The position numbers and the translations under genes are program-made. From Berkiella_A sp964633725 (GTDB lineage: Bacteria > Pseudomonadota > Gammaproteobacteria > Berkiellales > Berkiellaceae), in contig CAZWHY010000085.1 of NCBI GenBank assembly GCA_964633725.1, positions 1-5,311 on the forward strand: DNA of 5,311 nucleotides, given 5' to 3'. The notes beneath the pieces are model-generated. The model was given only the letters and a program-made list of their open reading frames with translations. It was not told where the DNA came from and did no database searches. Below, one piece after another: positions 5,252 to 5,311 of this stretch; the first letter of the stretch is position 1; each line of letters starts with the position of its first letter.

Positions 5252-5311
5252 TTAAATTTTCTTTGCGAGCAGCTCTTTGAGAATTTCCTCGTTCTCTTTA
5301 GACATTAATGC
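5252..5311 (-). CDS. Possible C-terminal end of a gene running off the right edge
   Basis: The minus-strand frame is open from the window edge to a TAA at 5252-5254. It reads ALMSKENEEILKELLAKKI, a charged amphipathic helix typical of a protein C-terminus. An ATG at 5303-5305 would make a 17-residue peptide, which is less likely. Nothing upstream can be seen, so the family is unknown. Between this stop and the membrane-protein start lies only a 23-codon frame (5161-5232) without a properly spaced ribosome binding site. Confidence 0.3.
   Translation of the reverse strand, partial: ALMSKENEEILKELLAKKI

Overview
The window looks like an accessory stretch of an AT-rich Gram-negative chromosome, probably a gammaproteobacterium. 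Sec signal peptides, sigma70-type promoters, a YhcG-type nuclease, a DUF6624 protein and a microviridin-type ligase all fit this. A Legionella-like host is possible, but I see no marker that fixes the genus. Almost everything reads on the minus strand, and no rRNA, tRNA, CRISPR array or intact transposase is visible.

Left part (about 1-2220), the most interesting region. On the minus strand, in order of transcription, are a secreted DUF6624-family protein (1505-2209), a 61-residue ribosomal peptide precursor (1201-1386), and an ATP-grasp peptide ligase of the MvdC/MvdD (graspetide synthetase) family (4-1110). The precursor has its own near-consensus promoter (TTGACA-16-TATACT) and a good ribosome binding site. 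Its leader ends in a double glycine, and its core is rich in Cys, Thr, Gly and acidic residues. A perfect 9-bp hairpin separates precursor from ligase. Together they make a compact graspetide-type RiPP locus. The ligase would join core acidic side chains to Thr/Ser/Lys, and the GG leader predicts a C39-peptidase exporter, which is not in the window and may lie past the left edge.

Middle part (about 2210-4260). A DUF1016/YhcG-type PD-(D/E)XK nuclease (2438-3580) carries a run of ten A near its 5' end. Behind it is an open frame interrupted by one TGA (3607-3825), possibly a decayed gene. Next comes a small YozG-like Cro/C1-type regulator (3844-4098). Immediately upstream of it, a short frame (4122-4259) reads like the C-terminus of a DUF2975 membrane protein, the usual operon partner of such regulators. 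The pair therefore looks broken, with a strong promoter-like sequence now lying across the break.

Right part (about 4260-5311). A small secreted, basic, probably beta-rich protein on the plus strand (4439-4822) faces a small two-helix membrane protein on the minus strand (4863-5129). The last 180 bases hold only a possible C-terminal gene fragment at the window edge.
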